Of a stretch of DNA of 64,000 nt, positions 35,907-48,852 are shown one piece after another. Origin of the DNA: Agapanthus africanus (Eukaryota; Streptophyta; Magnoliopsida; Asparagales; Amaryllidaceae). Each line of letters begins with the position of its first letter. Position 1 is the stretch's first letter. The notes under the pieces were generated by a model, which saw nothing but the letters and a program-made list of their open reading frames with translations, was not told the DNA's origin and did not search any database. The translations under genes and the position numbers were made by a program. The DNA lies in assembly GCA_030015575.1 (NCBI GenBank), contig CM057337.1:295082044-295146043 (forward strand), in the 5' to 3' direction.

Positions 35907-36486
35907 ATCATCACCTACTGCTGGCGTATTGATGAGTCTTTAGAGTCCCAAACAAAAGTTTTCTGGTTCAAGCGAAATGAACTAGGGCACATATTGTGAT
36001 ATGTGCGTGGGGCCTGATTAAATACGAGTATGTGATACCGTATTCTAATCTGGCAGTTATATTTTATCAGTTAGGTTATATGTGATATAACCAGATTATC
36101 GAATCTAGTGTTGATTTGATAATGTGATATACATTATATTAATATAATTATATATTAACTAATATTATTAGTTCACTAATTTTTTACTTAATATATATTA
36201 ATATATATATGATATATATATATATATATATATATATTAAGCATGGCATGATTTTCTATTTTTGCGAAAAATAGAAATGAGGTGGAAAATGAAGAGGAAT
36301 GGGGAAGCATGGCCTTATCTAAAATTATATTTGTCTTGACTTACTATTGAAGCATGGCTTCATATTTTTATTTGTGGATATTGGATGCTTCAATGAGTGA
36401 GGGTCTATGATGAGCCATTCTTCTCTCATTCTATCACTTGTATTTTTTTCTTGAGTTTCTCTCAAACACTCACTCTAGCTTCCACC
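35907..36486 (+). repeat. Copia LTR fragment with AT microsatellite
   Basis: Starts at ATCATCACCTACTGCTGGCG, matching about 34704 in the preceding LTR, and carries GGTTATAT and ATATAACC arms around GTG near 36079-36097. A TA-rich microsatellite lies at about 36189-36240. It is cut by the minus-strand LTR at 36487. Confidence 0.65.
36189..36240. repeat. (AT)n microsatellite
   Basis: About 50 bp of nearly pure AT/TA repeats. Confidence 0.85.
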
Positions 36487-38509
36487 TGTAAGTCGAAGTC
36501 ACGCACCCCACATGTTCGCGGGGAAGCGTAATTTGCAAAAAAGATTTTTACGGGCTTCGCAACACCGACTAGAACCAAGGATCGTCCATAAACCATAGCT
36601 AGCAAACTACATGAGGTTTAACTACTCGGATACGAAGTTTTACCTCACGATAAAAGTCCTTCGGGTCTTCATCGCTGTCTTCCTCATCTTCGTAGGCTAC
36701 AATGATCTATGCAGATCGTGGCTTCCTCGTCGGCTTCCTCGAGTCGAAGACAATCCACCTGAGAGTTTATAGTCCGAGCTCCTACCTCAAATCCAAGGTA
36801 ACTACAGATTCTAGTTCGCTAAACTAGAAGTCCTAGAGGGTGTAGAGTAAGAAGATGGAGTTCTTTGTCTCTTGGAACCCTAGGATTCTCAACAAATCAG
36901 AGCTTTTAAGGTTTTAGTTGAGAGGAAGAAGAATAGAGCTAGCTTGAGGAAAGAGAAATGATTTTTGATAATGATAATGATAAAATGAGATGGCTCCCTT
37001 GACTTGACTGCATGCATGGCAAAAATATATCTCACCCAAAATATCTAGTGCCACAAAATATCTCACAAGAAATATCTAGTCAAAGAGTCAAACCAAGTCA
37101 AGTGGTAAAACCAAGTCAAGTAGTCAAAACAAGTAGCCTTGCCTCAATTATCATTTATAAAAATAACAAATACTTTCCTCCACCTCATAATTGTTTTAAT
37201 CAAGTCAATGGTCAAAACCCTAATGTGGTGTCTCCTTCTATGTCTCTCTCATCCGTATATACATACCCGCATCCGTGTTCCGAGAAACACGAATACAAAG
37301 AGATGAAACTGATCCATCAAAATAATACTAGGATCCTGCTTAAACCAAAGCCTACTACTATTATCCGCCCGAACATCATACGCGCACAAGTACACGTAAG
37401 TGATCGAAGCCCTGCCGTAAAACCATACGGCCTATACACCTTTTGCCCGGTGTAGGGAAACTCTCTATGTGGGACTCTAAAGACTCGACACTACGCAGGC
37501 AGTGGGTTTAACCACAGGCCGCAAGTGGTACTAGCTGCACGTAACGGTCCCGAGGTAGATGTCAATAAGAAGGACGATGAGGAAAACCTATCCGAGCTCC
37601 TACTGAGCCTGAATGTGACAATCTCTGTACAGTCCGGTCTGTTCATCTAAGAGTATCACATATCGGGGCTAGGGGGCAGTAATCGTCAGACCCATAATAG
37701 CACAATAAGTCATGTCGGGAAGTATCCCAATACACCCTGAGAAACTACTGGAATATCTACCAGTAAAACTCGCTTTCTTTGGCAAGGACTTTGTGTAATG
37801 ACCTTCCGAACACAGCGCGATATCAACCCCCAATACCGGGAGAGACGAATCCTAACTAACCGCCACTACCTCTAAGTGCTTCGGGACTGCACCCAACTAC
37901 TACCTGTTTGCACGACTCCTTTGAGCCGTGGTAGGGTAGTAATCAAAGTACCGTGGGAACACACTCGAGGCGAAGAAGCAGTGTCAAGTAGACGGACTAA
38001 GCTATACTCATGTTGCCTGGGAAATGTTACCCGACGACAGGTATAATACCCACCAACAGTTCCCGACGAGTCATGTCCAGTGTACTCATAACCTAATGAG
38101 CACATGAATACTATCTCCAGTAGGACATACTAATGGGTGAGGGACAGACCATCTCCCCTGCTGGGATGAGTAGCGTATACACTAGTCTACTGTGTAGTAT
38201 CGATGCCCCATCTCGATAATCCTATGACTATGGACCTATATTGGATGTGCTTATAGATTATCCAGCGCCCTCTACTGTGATTGCCATCACAACGCTAGTA
38301 ATCAAGCAATGATCCTAATGGTTCTACCAATATGTATAAGCGATATGCTAAAAGAAATACATGCACATTTTAAGGTAGAAACAAACCAGGTAGCATACTA
38401 CCATTTTGAGCAAGACAATTATTATATCCGTGTATATCCCAAGCTCCCATTAAGAAATATACAATCCAGTATGATACAATAATGGCCTCTAGGGCATATA
38501 TCACTAACA
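36487..38509 (-). repeat. Copia LTR, left unit (2023 bp)
   Basis: Edges TGTAAGTCGA and CACTAACA on the plus strand. It contains the LTR core (37822-37852) and a TTGAC cluster (37077-37128). Confidence 0.82.
37077..37128 (-). promoter_or_regulatory. W-box-like TTGAC array
   Basis: About five TTGACT cores on the transcript strand in about 50 bp, with two more near 37203-37215. Same LTR position as the arrays at 753-920 and 42984-43065. Function inferred from motif only. Confidence 0.4.
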
Positions 38510-41500
38510 ATGTCCCACTTGTACTAAGGCCATATACTGGCATATCGCAGACCGAAGATCTCGAATAGCCTCTCGAACTCTGTCTGAGGAATGGCCTCTG
38601 TGAGTGGATCTGCAGTGTTGTTCTCCGTATCTACTCCCTTCACCTCGATCTCTTGGGGATCAACGATCTCCCTGATCAGGTGGTGCCGCCTTAAGATATG
38701 TCTGGATCTCTGATGGGACCTGGGTTCCTTCCCTATAGCTATTGCGCCGTATGTTGTCACAATACTAAAGTATTGGACTAACAATGGAAGGAACCACATG
38801 ATGTTCATTTAAGAACTTCCATATCCAGACTGCCTCTTTTGCGGCGTTTCTTGCAGCGAACTACTCTGTTTCCATCGTCGAGTCTGCAACGGTGTCCTTC
38901 TTGGAGCTCTTCCAGCAGTCCGCCCCTCCACTGAGGGTAAGGACATAACCTGACATGGACTTGGAGTCATCCTTATCAATCTGGAAGCTGGAGTTAGCAA
39001 AGGCCACGATCTGGAGGTCCTTTTCAAACATACACCAAGAACATCTCCTTAGTCCTTGTTAGGTACTTGAGAATGTTCTTTACTACTTCCCAGTGCTTCT
39101 CCCGTGGGTTTGACTGATACCGGCATACCACGCTCAGCTCGTAAGCTACATTTGTTCTGGTACACAACATCATATACATTATAAAGCCTACCGCAGAAGC
39201 GTAGGGTATAATCGACATGCGAGCCCTTTCCAAATCAGTCTTGGAAGACATCTCTTTGATAGGGTGATTCCGTGACAAGCTGGTATACTACCGCACTTAG
39301 AATCGTTCATACTAAATATTTTCAGTATGGTGTTGTTTTACCTTGACTGTGAAAGTCCCACCATCCTCTTTGATCTTCACGATAGATCTGTATACCCAGA
39401 ATGTAGTTGGTATCACCCAGGTCATTCATGGAGAACCTCTGTGATAAGAATCCTTTGACTGATTGTAGCATAGGAATGTCATTTCCTATCAAGAGAATGT
39501 CATTCGCGTACTCAATGTGGAATTCCACAGTTCTTGCTACAATCTTACTATAAATGCGTAGTTCATCTGAATTTTTGATAAAGTCGAATTCTTTGACTGT
39601 CTCAATAAAAACAGATGTTCCAACTCCACGATCCCTGCTTTACTCTATAAATGGACTTAAGCAACTTGCACATTATCTCGCTGCTCCCACTCTTATTGAA
39701 ACCCTCTGGCTGATCCATATAGACACACTTTTCCAAACTACCATTTAGAAAAGCCATCTCTACGTCCATCTGCCGGATCTCAAAATCTTGGAAGGCAGCA
39801 ATGGCAAGTAGGATCCGAATGGATTTGAGCATAGATACTGTAGAAAAGGTTTCATCATGGTCCAAACCAGGTCTTTGACGAAAACCTTTTACAACAAGTC
39901 TAGCTTTTTTGGTTTCAACCAATCCACCTATACCAATCTTTTTTCTGAAGATCCATTTGTAGCCTACGGGTTTTACCCCTTCTAGAGAAATGTTCAAAGT
40001 GCATACTTTGTTGGTGTACATGGACTCCATTTCATTCCGTATTGCATCCAGCCATTTTACCGAGTCACTGCTCTAAATAGCTTACTTGAAGCTAGCTGGC
40101 TCAACATTGTCAATAATGCAATCCTCTCGATCCCCGTCTATGAGAAAACCGTAGTATCTCTCGGGCGGATGAGACTGCCTACTAGTCCTGCGGATTGGCG
40201 TAGGGATGTCCGGTTCTTTTAAAACCTCTGGTTCTACCATACTTTCAGTAATAGTTTATGGTTCTACAATTTCTTTCAATTCTATTGCGCTCCCACAATT
40301 TCCTTTTACAAAAAATTGATTTTCTGAAAAATGGGCATGACGAGGAACAAAAACCTTTTGTTCCTCTACGTAATAGGAAAGATACCCTCTAGAGTTCTTT
40401 GGGTATCCCACAAACTTACACAGTACTGAGCGTGCCTTGAGCTTGTCCACATACTTCTTTTCAACAAAAATTGGACATCCCTATATTTTCAGATACTGAA
40501 GAAAGGGATTCTTCCCACTCCATATCTGATATGATGTGGTAGGCATAGTCTTGGTAGGAACCTTATTGAAAAGATATGCAGCTTATTCTAGTTCATAACA
40601 TTAGAATGATCGCGGCAAATCAGCGTTACTCATCATGGAACGAACAATATCCAACAGGGTTCTTTTCCGCCTTTCCTATACACCGTTGTGTTGTGGTGTG
40701 TATGGAGGAGTAAGCTGAGAGAGAATTCTATTCCCTTTTAGGTAATCTAGGAACTCAGCAATTTAAGTATTCACCACGTCGATCAGATCTCAGTGTCTTG
40801 ATACTTTAGCTTTTTTTTTTCCACTTTATTCTTAGATTCCCGGAATTTTTCAAAGGTTTTGGATTTATGCTTTCACAAGAAGACATGTCCTAACCAAGAA
40901 AATTATCCGTAAAATTAATGAAATAGGAATAACCACTTCGTACATCTTTAGATATTGGACTACACACGTCGCTGTGTATGAGGCCCAAGAGCTCGCTCGC
41001 TCTTACTCCGTGTCCAGTGAACGGAGTCTTTGTCAGCTCTTCTATGAAACAAGATTGACAAGTTGCATAAGACTGATATTCGAACAGATCCAAATGTCCC
41101 TCATTATGTAACTTCGACAACCGTGTTTCATTGATGTGACCCTGTCTACAATGCCATAAGAAAGTTTTATTTAATTCTGAAGACTTTCTTTTAAGTGTGT
41201 TCTGAACGTTTGAAAACCTGAGCTTGATTCAATATATACTGTCCTCTTGTGTACCTGACCTATTCAAATTTTGATTTAGGTGGATGTGAACCACATCGCT
41301 TACAAACTAGACTTAGTACACACAAACAGTTACGTAGAATCAATAACTGACCACTTGTCAATTCTAGGTGATATACCATATGGATACAGCGTCCACGCTC
41401 ATTCCGTTATCAACCCTGAGAGTCATATCACCTGCCCTGATAACTCTATGGTTTCTCAAAGCCTGTAATGAATTACAGATATGAGATCCTGATCCGGAAT

Positions 41501-42399
41501 CTAGTACCCAGGAAGAAGTGTTAATTGACAGACTGTTTTCAATCACAAGCACACCCGAAGTCGAAGCCACAACGTGTTTCGGATCCTGGATTCTGGCTTT
41601 CCAAGCCTTGCATCCCTTCTGCCAATGCCCTTTCCTGTGACAATAGGAACATCCCTCCTTCCCTACTGTTAACCATGAATCTTTTGCCCTTCCCTTTTCT
41701 TCTACCTTACTGACAACGTCTATCGTCTTTATGGAGGTCTTCATCTTCTCACCCTTGGCATCGGCATTAGATCCTGAAGAGGAAGATTCCCCAATAAGCA
41801 GAGCAAGTGTCTCCTTGGTTTCCTTCAGGATGTCCTCAACTGGAAGTATAACTTTCTTCCCCTAGACGTAAGTAGGAGGTAGGGACTGTAGAATCAAGTC
41901 AGTATATGACTCGTTCTCCAACGTGGTCTCCAAGTCCGTAAGCTTTTTAATATAGCTAATCTTTGTAGGGATGCGGTCCCCTACAGATGATCCGAAAGCC
42001 AACCTCGCTTGAAGCAATTCCTTCGAGGTCTCATATCTTGCGATACGAGATTGTTCTCCATATAAAACATTGATATGGAGGAAGATAGAAACTAAGTCCA
42101 TCTTCTCGTGCTGCCTCTAGTATACACCACCAACTGAGGCCAACATGAGGCACTTGGCATTTGCACTATCCTTTTCTCTTATCTTACAGATATCAACATC
42201 GGCAATAGTGGAAACTGGACCTGGGATGGTGGGGGAGGGGGGGTTTATCAGTAGTAATAAGGTGGTCCAACTTGTCATAGGTAATTGACATCTGGACAAA
42301 CCTTTGCAAGTCAATATAGTATAACTCAGTCATTTTATTATCTATCTGTAACCTAATCTGGTCACCTGGTCGCTGAAATTTAGGTTAGAGAGAAAAATA
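38510..42399 (-). pseudogene. Copia gag-pol remnant (best preserved Copia interior here)
   Basis: Parts from 5' (right) to 3' (left): gag with QSRIARYETSKELLQARLAF and LILQSLPPTYV (41.86-42.1 kb); CCHC knuckle CSYCHRKGHWQKGC and protease box WVLDSGSGSHICN (41.4-41.7 kb); integrase with the zinc region and ELLGLIHSDVC (40.9-41.1 kb); the integrase-RT linker; RT with PVGYKWIFRKK and QMDVEMAFLNGSLE (39.6-40.0 kb) and the active-site stretch followed by DLGDTNYILGIQI (39.3-39.5 kb); RNase H (38.5-39.0 kb). Known: Copia order is gag, protease, integrase, RT, RNase H, as seen. Broken in many places; a fossil. Confidence 0.85.
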
Positions 42400-44440
42400 T
42401 GTAAGTCGATGTCGCGCACCCCACGTGTTTGCGGGGAGGCGGAATATGCAAAAAATAATTTTTACGGGCTTCGCAACACCGACTAAAACCAAGGATCGTC
42501 CATAAACCTTAGCTAGCAAACTACATGAGATTTAACTACTCGGAAAGTATGTTATACCTCATCATACAAGTCCTTCGGTTCTTCATCGCCGTCCTCCTCA
42601 TCTACGTAGGCTTGAAGGATTGATCCGGATCGTAGCAACCTCCACGGCCTCCTCGAGTCAAAGACGATCCACCTGAGAGTCTATTGTCCGAGCTCCGCCT
42701 CAAAACCGAGCTAACTAGGGCAACAAGCTTGCCAAACTTGATCTCCTAGGTGATGTAGAGTATGAAGATGGATTTATTTGTCTCTTGAAACCCTAATTTA
42801 CTCAACTCATTAGACTTGAGGGTTTGTGTTGAGAGGAAGATGAAGAAGGCTCATATGAGAGCTCACTTGAGGAAAGAGAAAGTATTTTTACAAATGATCA
42901 TCCAAATGAAAATGAGATGGCTACCCTTGACATGACCACCCACATGGCATCTAAAAATATCTCACCAAAATATCTATCTCACAAAATATCAAAGTCAAAC
43001 AGTCAACCCAAGTCAAAGGGTCAAGCCAAGTGAAAAGGTTTAACAAAGTCAAGTAGTCAAAACTAGTAGCCATGTCTCAATAATCATTTATAAAAATAAC
43101 AAATACTTTCTTCCACCTCATAATTGTTTTAATCAAGTAAGTGGTCAAAACTCTAATGAGGTGTCTCCTTCTTTGCTCCTCACATCCGTATATACATACC
43201 CGCATTCGTGTGCCGAGAAACACAAATACAAAGAGACGAAACCGATCCATCAATATAATACTAGGATATGGCTTAAACCAAAGCCCACTAGTATTATCTG
43301 ACCGAACATCATACGCGCAAAAGTTCACGTAAGTGATCGAAGCCCTGCCGTAAAACCATACGGCCTCTACACCTTTTGCCCGGTGCAGGGAAACTCTCTG
43401 TGTGGGACTCTAAAGACTCGACACAACACTGGCAGTGGGTTTAACCACAGGCAACAAGCGGTACTAGCTGCACGTAACGGTCCCCATGTAGATGTCGATA
43501 AGATGGCCAATGAGGAAAACCCATCCGAACTCCTACTGAGCCTGAATGTGACAATCTTTGTACAGTCTGTCTGTTCGTCTAAGAGTATCGCATATCGGGC
43601 ATGGAGGCGGTAAACGTCAGACACCTAATAGCGGTATATGTCGTGCCGGAAAGTAGCCCAATACACCCTGAGAAACTATTGGAATACCTACGAGTAAATC
43701 TCACTTGCCATGGCCAAGGACTTAGTATAATGGCCTTCCAAACACAGCACGATATCAACCCCCAATACCGGGAGAGACGAATCCTATCTAACCGCCACTG
43801 CCTCTAATTGCTTCGGGACTGCACCCAACTACTACCTGTTTGAAAGACTCTTTTGAGCCGTGGTAGGGTAGTAATCAAAGTACAATGGGAACACACTCGA
43901 CGCGAAGTAGCAGTGTCAAGTCGACGGACTAAGCTGTACTCATGTCATCTGGGAACTGCTACCCGACGATAGGTATAATACCCACCAACAGTTCCTGACG
44001 AGTTATGTCCAATGTACTCACAACCTAATGAGCACCTGCATACTATCTCCAGTACGACGTACTAATGGCTGTGGGACAGACCATCTCCGCAGTTGGGATA
44101 AGAAGTGTATACACTAGTCTACTGTGGAGTATCGATGCCCCGTCTCGATAATCCTACGACTAGGGACCTATATAGGATATGCTTATAGATTACCCAACCC
44201 CCAATAGTGTGACTACCATCACAACGCGGTAATCAAGCAAAGATCCTAAGGGCTCTACCAATATGTATAAGCGATATGATAAAAGAAACACATGCATATA
44301 TTGAGGTATAAACAAACCAGGTAGCGTACTACCATTTTGAGCAAGACTATTACTATATCCGTGTATATCCCATGCTCCCATTAAGTAATATACAATCCAG
44401 TATGATACAATAATGGCCTCTAGGGCAAATATCACTAACA
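42400..44440 (-). repeat. Copia LTR, middle (2041 bp)
   Basis: Edges TGTAAGTCGA and CACTAACA. It serves as 5' LTR of the left unit and 3' LTR of the right partial unit, with polypurine sequence just right of it. The LTR core is at 43754-43784. Confidence 0.82.
42984..43065 (-). promoter_or_regulatory. W-box-like TTGAC array
   Basis: About six TTGAC cores on the transcript strand in 80 bp, with another near 43142. Counterpart of the arrays in the other two LTRs of this kind. Confidence 0.4.
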
Positions 44441-44769
44441 ATCTCCCACTTGCACTAAGGCCATATACCGGCATATCGCAGACCGAAGTTGTCGAACACT
44501 GTCTGAGGGATGGCCTTTGTGAGTGGATTTTCTGTGTTGTTTTCTATATCTACTCTCCTCTTTATGATCTCCTGGGGATTGACGATCTCCTGGATCAGGT
44601 GGTACCGCCTTAAGATATGTCTGGATCTTTGATGGGACCTGAGATCCTTCCCTAAAGCTATAGCGCCGTTGTTGTCAGAATACTAAAGTATTGGACCAAC
44701 AATGGAAGGAACCACCTGAAGTTCAATTAAAAACTTCCATATCCAGACTGCTACTTTTGCGGCGTCTCA
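44441..44769 (-). pseudogene. Copia RNase H-end fragment
   Basis: Matches 38510-38870 (the CATATCGCAGACCGAAG, GTGAGTGGAT and AAGATATGTCTGGATC phrases). Remnant of the right-hand tandem unit; it stops at the plus-strand LTR starting at 44770. Confidence 0.75.
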
Positions 44770-46399
44770 TGTTGGATATAGTGCCCTCAGAGTCAATTAT
44801 TGGACCACAGGCACGTGATTACAATGATTGAGGGAGGACCTATACTGGTAGGACAGTCTTACTCAAGATGATAGTATGCTTTCTGGTTTATCTTTATCAT
44901 CGTGTACTGCTTTAGGTGACATTACAGGTCACTATTGCACGTTGGTAGAGCCCTAAGGATTCTTGCTTGACGGCCTGCAGTATGATGGCGATCATATACG
45001 TGGGAGCTGGGGTCTATAATCATATCCTTAAAGTGGTCCCTAACCGTGGCAGTTTTCGAGACAGGGCTTCGATACTCCGGAGTAGACTAGTGTATACAGT
45101 CGAGATCCCGACGAGTTGCGGTGGCTGATCTCACAAGCCATTGGTGTCAGTTGGTTCACCTAAGATGTATACAGGTGCTCATTGGGTTATGAGTACACCA
45201 GACATGACTCGCCGGGAACATGCTAGTTGGTATTATACCTAGCGTCAGATAGCAGTTCCCTGGTGACATGTGTACCGGTTAGTTCATCGACCTGAGATCG
45301 TCATTTGTCTTGTATGATTTCACACTGTGCTTTGATTACTACCCTACCACGGCTCAAAGGAGTCGTGCAAACAGGTTTTAGTTGGGTGCAGTCCCGAGCC
45401 ACATGGAGGCAGTGAGCGGATCGGCAGGGGTTCGTCTCTCCCGGTATTGGGGGTGAGATCGCGCTGTGTCTAGGAGAGCTATTACACGAAGTCCTTGGCC
45501 AAGGCAGGAGATTTACTGGTAGGTGTTTCAGTAGTATCTCAGGGTGTTCTGGGCTACACTCCGACACGACTTGTACCGCTTTTGGGGGTCTGACTTTTAC
45601 CAACCCCCTAGGCCTGCCATGCGATGCTCATAGACGAACGGACCGGACTGTACGAATATTGTCACTGACAGGCTCAGGATGGTGTCAGGATGAGTTCGCT
45701 CATCGACCTCCCTTTTGGTCATACCTTGTAGCCCGTTACGTATAGCTAGTACCTCTGACGTGCTAGTGGTTAAATCCACAGCCAAAGAATTGACGAATCT
45801 TTAGAGTCTCCCACAGACTGTTTCTCAAGTTTCGGGCGAAACGTTTTAGAGGCCGTATGATATATGGCAGGGTTTGATCATATACGTGCGGTATTGCACA
45901 GATCATGATCGGACGGATCATACTAGTGGGCTTTGGTTTAAGCCGGATCCTATTATTATACTGTGTAGATTTTGTCTCATTGAATTTGTATTCGGTCGGA
46001 ATACAAATGCGGGTATGTATATACAGTCGCGGGGTTCTCCTATAATTTATTACGGGATCGCTTTTTGAAGTTGCCAGTTTGCATTCCGTTTCAGCCATTT
46101 TTCCTTTCTTTCTTTCCTTGGCTGATTTTTGCTTGGAGGGGCTTATTTGTAAAAGTGGCTTTTACAAATTGGTTTTTTTTTGGAATCTGGGGCTCCAACA
46201 GATTTCTAGAAGCTCCTTGATGAGATTGATTCTTTTTCATCATTTCTTTGCTTTAAATATGGCCGAGCACAATATTGGACAGCAACAATTTTGTGTAAGG
46301 ATTTGATTCATTTGCTTTGCAAAGAAAAATTCTAACTGTAGAGGCCATATGATATATGGCTGGGTTCGATCATATACGTGCGGTATTGCATGGATCATG
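44770..46399 (+). repeat. Plus-strand Copia LTR remnant, first part
   Basis: Starts TGTTGGATATAGTGCCC and carries the core CGTCTCTCCCGGTATTGGGG (45433-45452) and GGCTTTGGTTTAAGCCGGAT. From about 46337 a ~60-bp stretch repeats 45848-45910 (the AGAGGCC and GATCATATACGTGCGGTATT phrases), suggesting an internal duplication or a second LTR copy. The Angela-like element is inserted at 46400. Confidence 0.65.
46395..46399. repeat. Target-site duplication TCATG, left
   Basis: Identical to 56771-56775; brackets the Copia element 46400-56770. Confidence 0.9.
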
Positions 46400-48605
46400 T
46401 GTTAGTTATATGTATGCCCTAGAGGCCATTATTGTACATTGGATGTATATTGTAGTGGATACTGGGACATATATAGGTAAGACTTTCTTGGTCGACATGA
46501 TAGTACGCTATCTTGTTGCTCTTTATCTTAACATGTATACTTTCTGTCTCTCTGTTACATGTTGATAAAGCCCTAAGGATGTGTACTCGACTTCCAGGAC
46601 TATGATGCAGATCATACTAGTAGGGCCTGGGTAGTCCAAGAGTACATCCTTTAATGTTCCTAGTCGTGGGAATATCAAGACGGGGCATCGATATTCCAGA
46701 GTAGACTAGCGTATATCTTCTCGACCCAAATGATGGGCGATGGATGATCCCATATCCATTGGTGTTTGACATCAGAGATGGTATGCGGGTCCTCAGTGGA
46801 GACTGGGTACACTGAACGGACTCGCCGAGAACTCCCAGATGGTATTATACCTCACGTCAGATGGCAGTTCTCTGGTGACACTGGTACAGCTTAGTCTGTT
46901 GACCCGAGATCGTCATAGAGTCTTGTGTGTCTCCCACTGTGCTTTGATTTCCATCCTACCACGGCTCTACTGATTCGTGCAAACAGGTGGTTTTTGGGTA
47001 CAGTCCCGATTCATATGGAGGCAATGAGCGATAGGAGGGGATTCGTCTCTCCCGGTATTGGGGGTTGATGTTGCGCTATGCACGACTGGCCGTAACAGGA
47101 AATCCCTGGCCAGGGTTGCAGTGATATACTGGTAAGAGTTATCAGTAGTTTCACGAATGTTATGGACCTTATGTCGGCATGACTTATCAAGCTACTGGGG
47201 TCTGACGTTTACCACCCCTAGGCGAGATATGCGACATATCAGACGAATAGGACCAGACTGTACGGTAAGTGTTACTGGTTGGATTCACAGGAGTGTGAGC
47301 GGGGTTGCTCGTCGATCTTCTGATCGCTCAATACCCGGGCGGCCGTTACGTTTAGCAGACCGCTTGCGGCTTGTGGGTGTTTGATATGATCATCATCTGC
47401 TGCCGGCGTATTGAAGAGTCTTTAGAGTCCAACACAGAGGTTTCCTGGCTCAAGCGAAACGAAATAGGAGCGCATATGAGATATGAGCAGGACCGAGAAT
47501 AATGCGTGTATGTGATACCGTATTCCATTCTCGCGATGAATGTATCGATTGGTTGTATGCGATATAACCTAGTTATCGAATCAAAGATTGATTCGATAAG
47601 CCGATACATTGGATATTAGTCGGTTATATGCGATATGACCGGATCGTTAAATCAAGTGTTGATTTAATGATTTAATGTATAATTATATATTTGATATATT
47701 ACTTTACATTAACTAATATTAGTTCACTTTAAATGGATTTTCTCACTTGAAATACACAAGTTGTATATATGATATACTTTTGTGCACTTGTTTGTATCAT
47801 TTTTGATGATACATGCAAATTTGGTTAAGTGTATGATTAAACCATGGTTATGTAATGTTTAGGGTTTTGATTTTATTAACTATTTATTTATTTATTATTC
47901 CTTTTTGAAAGATGAAGAGAAATGGTGGCTTTCTTTGTTTGTTATTGATGCTTCATGAAGCTTTGACTAAATGACCATTTTGTCTTCATGCTTAACCCTA
48001 ACCATTCAAACTAACCATAGTTCATTCTCTACACTTGACCATGGTTGATATATGATAAGTATTCATTTTATTTTCTTTTTGAAGAACACTTATCATATTA
48101 TCTTTTTCTTCTTCTCCTTCTTCAACATGAAGAAAGCTTGCCTCCATCAATGGCAACTAGTGAAAAAGAGTGAGAAATCCAATTCTAAAGTGAACCCACT
48201 TCCTATTTCTTCATCCTCTACCTCTTGCCAAGTACTATAGGGTGTTTTCATCACAAGTTTCATGACTTGGTGAAGTGGGAGCTTGATCTTGTGATGCCTC
48301 GACGTAGATCATCTTCGGCATCGAAGTCGACGACCTAGCCCGCCCATTTCTCCGATGAAACCGATGCTAGAGTCCGGAATCCGATATGGACAGTGGAGGG
48401 ACATCATCACGAAGCCTAGGAGGTGGAGGACCGGATCTACAAAGGTTGTAGCCCCCTTCCTTTAGCGTTAAATTCGTTTACTCGCATTGTATCGCCTCAT
48501 TATCTAGTTAACGATCCGTATTAGGGTTTGTAGGCACATGAAATTTTTCAATTAGGCATGTTTGATCACTTGTGAGACTTCATTAGTGTGCCTAGGAACC
48601 CTACA
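46400..48605 (+). repeat. 5' LTR of Angela-like Copia (2206 bp)
   Basis: TGTTAGTTATATGTATGCCC to CCTACA. LTR core at 47040-47069; hairpin array at 47551-47669. Confidence 0.93.
47551..47669 (+). other. Four-hairpin array in Copia LTR
   Basis: Order: arms GGTTGTAT and ATATAACC (loop GCG, 47551-47569, one G-U); TTATCGAATCAA and TTGATTCGATAA (loop AGA, 47573-47599, 12 bp); CGGTTATAT and ATATGACCG (loop GCG, 47621-47641, one U-G); TTAAATCAA and TTGATTTAA (loop GTG, 47647-47667), extendable by two pairs. Two hairpin types alternate. Confidence 0.65.
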
Positions 48606-48606
48606 G

Positions 48607-48618
48607 TGGTATCAGAGC
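48607..48618 (+). other. Primer binding site (initiator tRNA-Met)
   Basis: TGGTATCAGAGC one base after the 5' LTR. Confidence 0.9.
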
Positions 48619-48805
48619 CTAGCTTGAGCTTTAGGCGATGTGTAGACGAAGCTAGAAGTCCGATCGAACCCGATATCCCCCGATTTCAACCCTCTCTGTG
48701 CAATTTTTCAAACAGTGGATTTTTGTGAATTAAAAATTCTCAGAAAAACATGCAGGAAAAACTAAGAATTACTATGAAGTACGGACCCCTAATTCGACAA
48801 TTTGA

Positions 48806-48852
48806 CCGCGGAACCGCGGCCAAACCAGGGGTTTTCCGGCGGTTCCGCGGCC
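48806..48852 (+). repeat. CG-rich palindrome pair in Copia leader
   Basis: CCGCGG, AA, CCGCGG at 48806-48819, then CCGGCGGTTCCGCGGCC at 48836-48852, about 190 bp after the primer site. Same cassette type as in Athila and Tekay-like elements. Confidence 0.75.

Larger units (their letters stand above)
36487..44769 (-). mobile_element. Copia elements in tandem: LTR-interior-LTR-partial interior
   Basis: LTRs at 36487-38509 and 42400-44440 lie in the same orientation. Each is followed on its right by the RNase H end of a Copia interior (38510 on, 44441 on), so the middle LTR is shared by two units. The full interior (38510-42399) has RNase H, RT, integrase, protease, zinc knuckle and gag in order on the minus strand. 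The LTRs differ by roughly 10% in the parts compared, much more than the younger pairs here, so the array is old or joins two different copies. Broken in many places. Confidence 0.75.

Noticed and set aside
48052-48240. Repeated 62-residue frame (also 56217-56405)
   Set aside because: It lies inside both LTRs of one Copia element, is AT-rich and has no homology; an LTR effect.
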